From contig CAYFJO010000051.1 of NCBI GenBank assembly GCA_964343305.1, forward strand, positions 1 through 39,307: 39,307 nucleotides of DNA. The letters run 5' to 3'. The notes beneath the pieces are model-generated. The model was not told the origin of the DNA. It worked only from the letters and a program-made list of their open reading frames with translations, and did not search any database. This document shows positions 39,147-39,307 of this stretch, piece after piece (positions within the stretch are counted from its first letter, which is position 1; each line of letters starts with the position of its first letter). This DNA comes from CAYFJO01 sp964343305. GTDB lineage: Bacteria > Planctomycetota > Planctomycetia > Pirellulales > Pirellulaceae. Made by a program: the position numbers and the translations under genes.

Positions 39147-39194
39147 ATGGTATCGGAAGAAACCGAAAACGTGATCGAGACAGTCTTGCAGTGA
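39147..39194 (+). other. Short 15-codon frame after the repeat, possible truncated gene start
   Basis: GGGAGAG lies 6 bp before ATG 39147. A TACAAT box lies at 39113-39118. The frame reads VSEETENVIETVLQ and stops. It may be a gene start cut off by the neighbouring repeats, or chance. The rest of the 39030-39219 stretch shows nothing else. Confidence 0.2.
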
Positions 39195-39219
39195 AATACG
39201 TTCCTGATTCCGGACGCTT

Positions 39220-39300
39220 GTGTGCCACTGGCTCTGCCAGTGTTCGAGTAGCAATGGGAAAGAGACCGAAACAAATGCACTGGCAGAGCCAGTGGCACAC
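39220..39300. repeat. Palindromic element, family B (copy 2)
   Basis: Perfect 23-bp arms beginning GTGTGCCACTGGCTCTGCCA and ending AGAGCCAGTGGCACAC, with a 35-bp loop. It belongs to the same family as 14199-14273, but the arms match exactly here. Confidence 0.85.
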
Positions 39301-39307
39301 AACATCT

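Overview
The window looks like a chromosomal segment of a planctomycete, probably of the Pirellulales/Rhodopirellula kind. The evidence is its gene content: three sulfatases with the Cys-type formylglycine signature, a PSCyt1-DUF1549-DUF1553 cytochrome protein followed by a Tat-exported DUF1501 protein, a DUF1080 protein, an FG-GAP/UnbV protein, a very long secretin, and many palindromic intergenic repeats. There are no tRNA or rRNA genes, phage genes, transposases or CRISPR arrays. This assignment is made by family recognition alone; no database search was possible.

Region 1 (1-10570) is a sugar-utilisation locus that reads as fructan/fructoside catabolism. A minus-strand operon runs from 9336 downwards: an MFS sugar porter, a PfkB fructokinase and a GH32 beta-fructosidase, each overlapping the next by 4 bp. 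It continues with a lone C-terminal domain of a DUF2961/GH172 (alpha-fructofuranosidase-type) protein, a sialate O-acetylesterase fused to a serine beta-lactamase-like hydrolase, and a sulfatase cut by the left edge. A divergent regulator (GntR DNA-binding head on a LacI-type sugar-sensing body) faces the operon. A 33-bp dyad in the divergent promoter region is its likely operator.

Region 2 (10663-21012) holds secreted and degradative genes: a sulfatase, a DUF1080 protein, a nitrilase-family amidohydrolase, the DUF1549/DUF1553 and DUF1501 pair, a secreted 621-aa protein of unknown function, and an HpcH/HpaI aldolase. Region 3 (21170-25630) has a possible 40-aa protein next to a hairpin-rich stretch, a two-domain protein with a SLOG-like head and an AbiGi-like tail, an FG-GAP/UnbV protein, two decayed gene remnants and a STAS-domain regulator.

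Region 4 (25789-31560) begins with tandem 37-bp palindromic repeats, followed by two tandem DUF3754 membrane-protein paralogues and a thiL-tsaE-sulfatase cluster. Region 5 (31569-39307) carries a 1213-aa secretin, a secreted FAD-dependent oxidoreductase, two small hypothetical genes and dense palindromic repeats. At least six families of inverted repeats occupy the intergenic spaces. One copy supplies a stop codon, and another interrupts a WD40-like remnant whose reading frame is restored when the element is removed.
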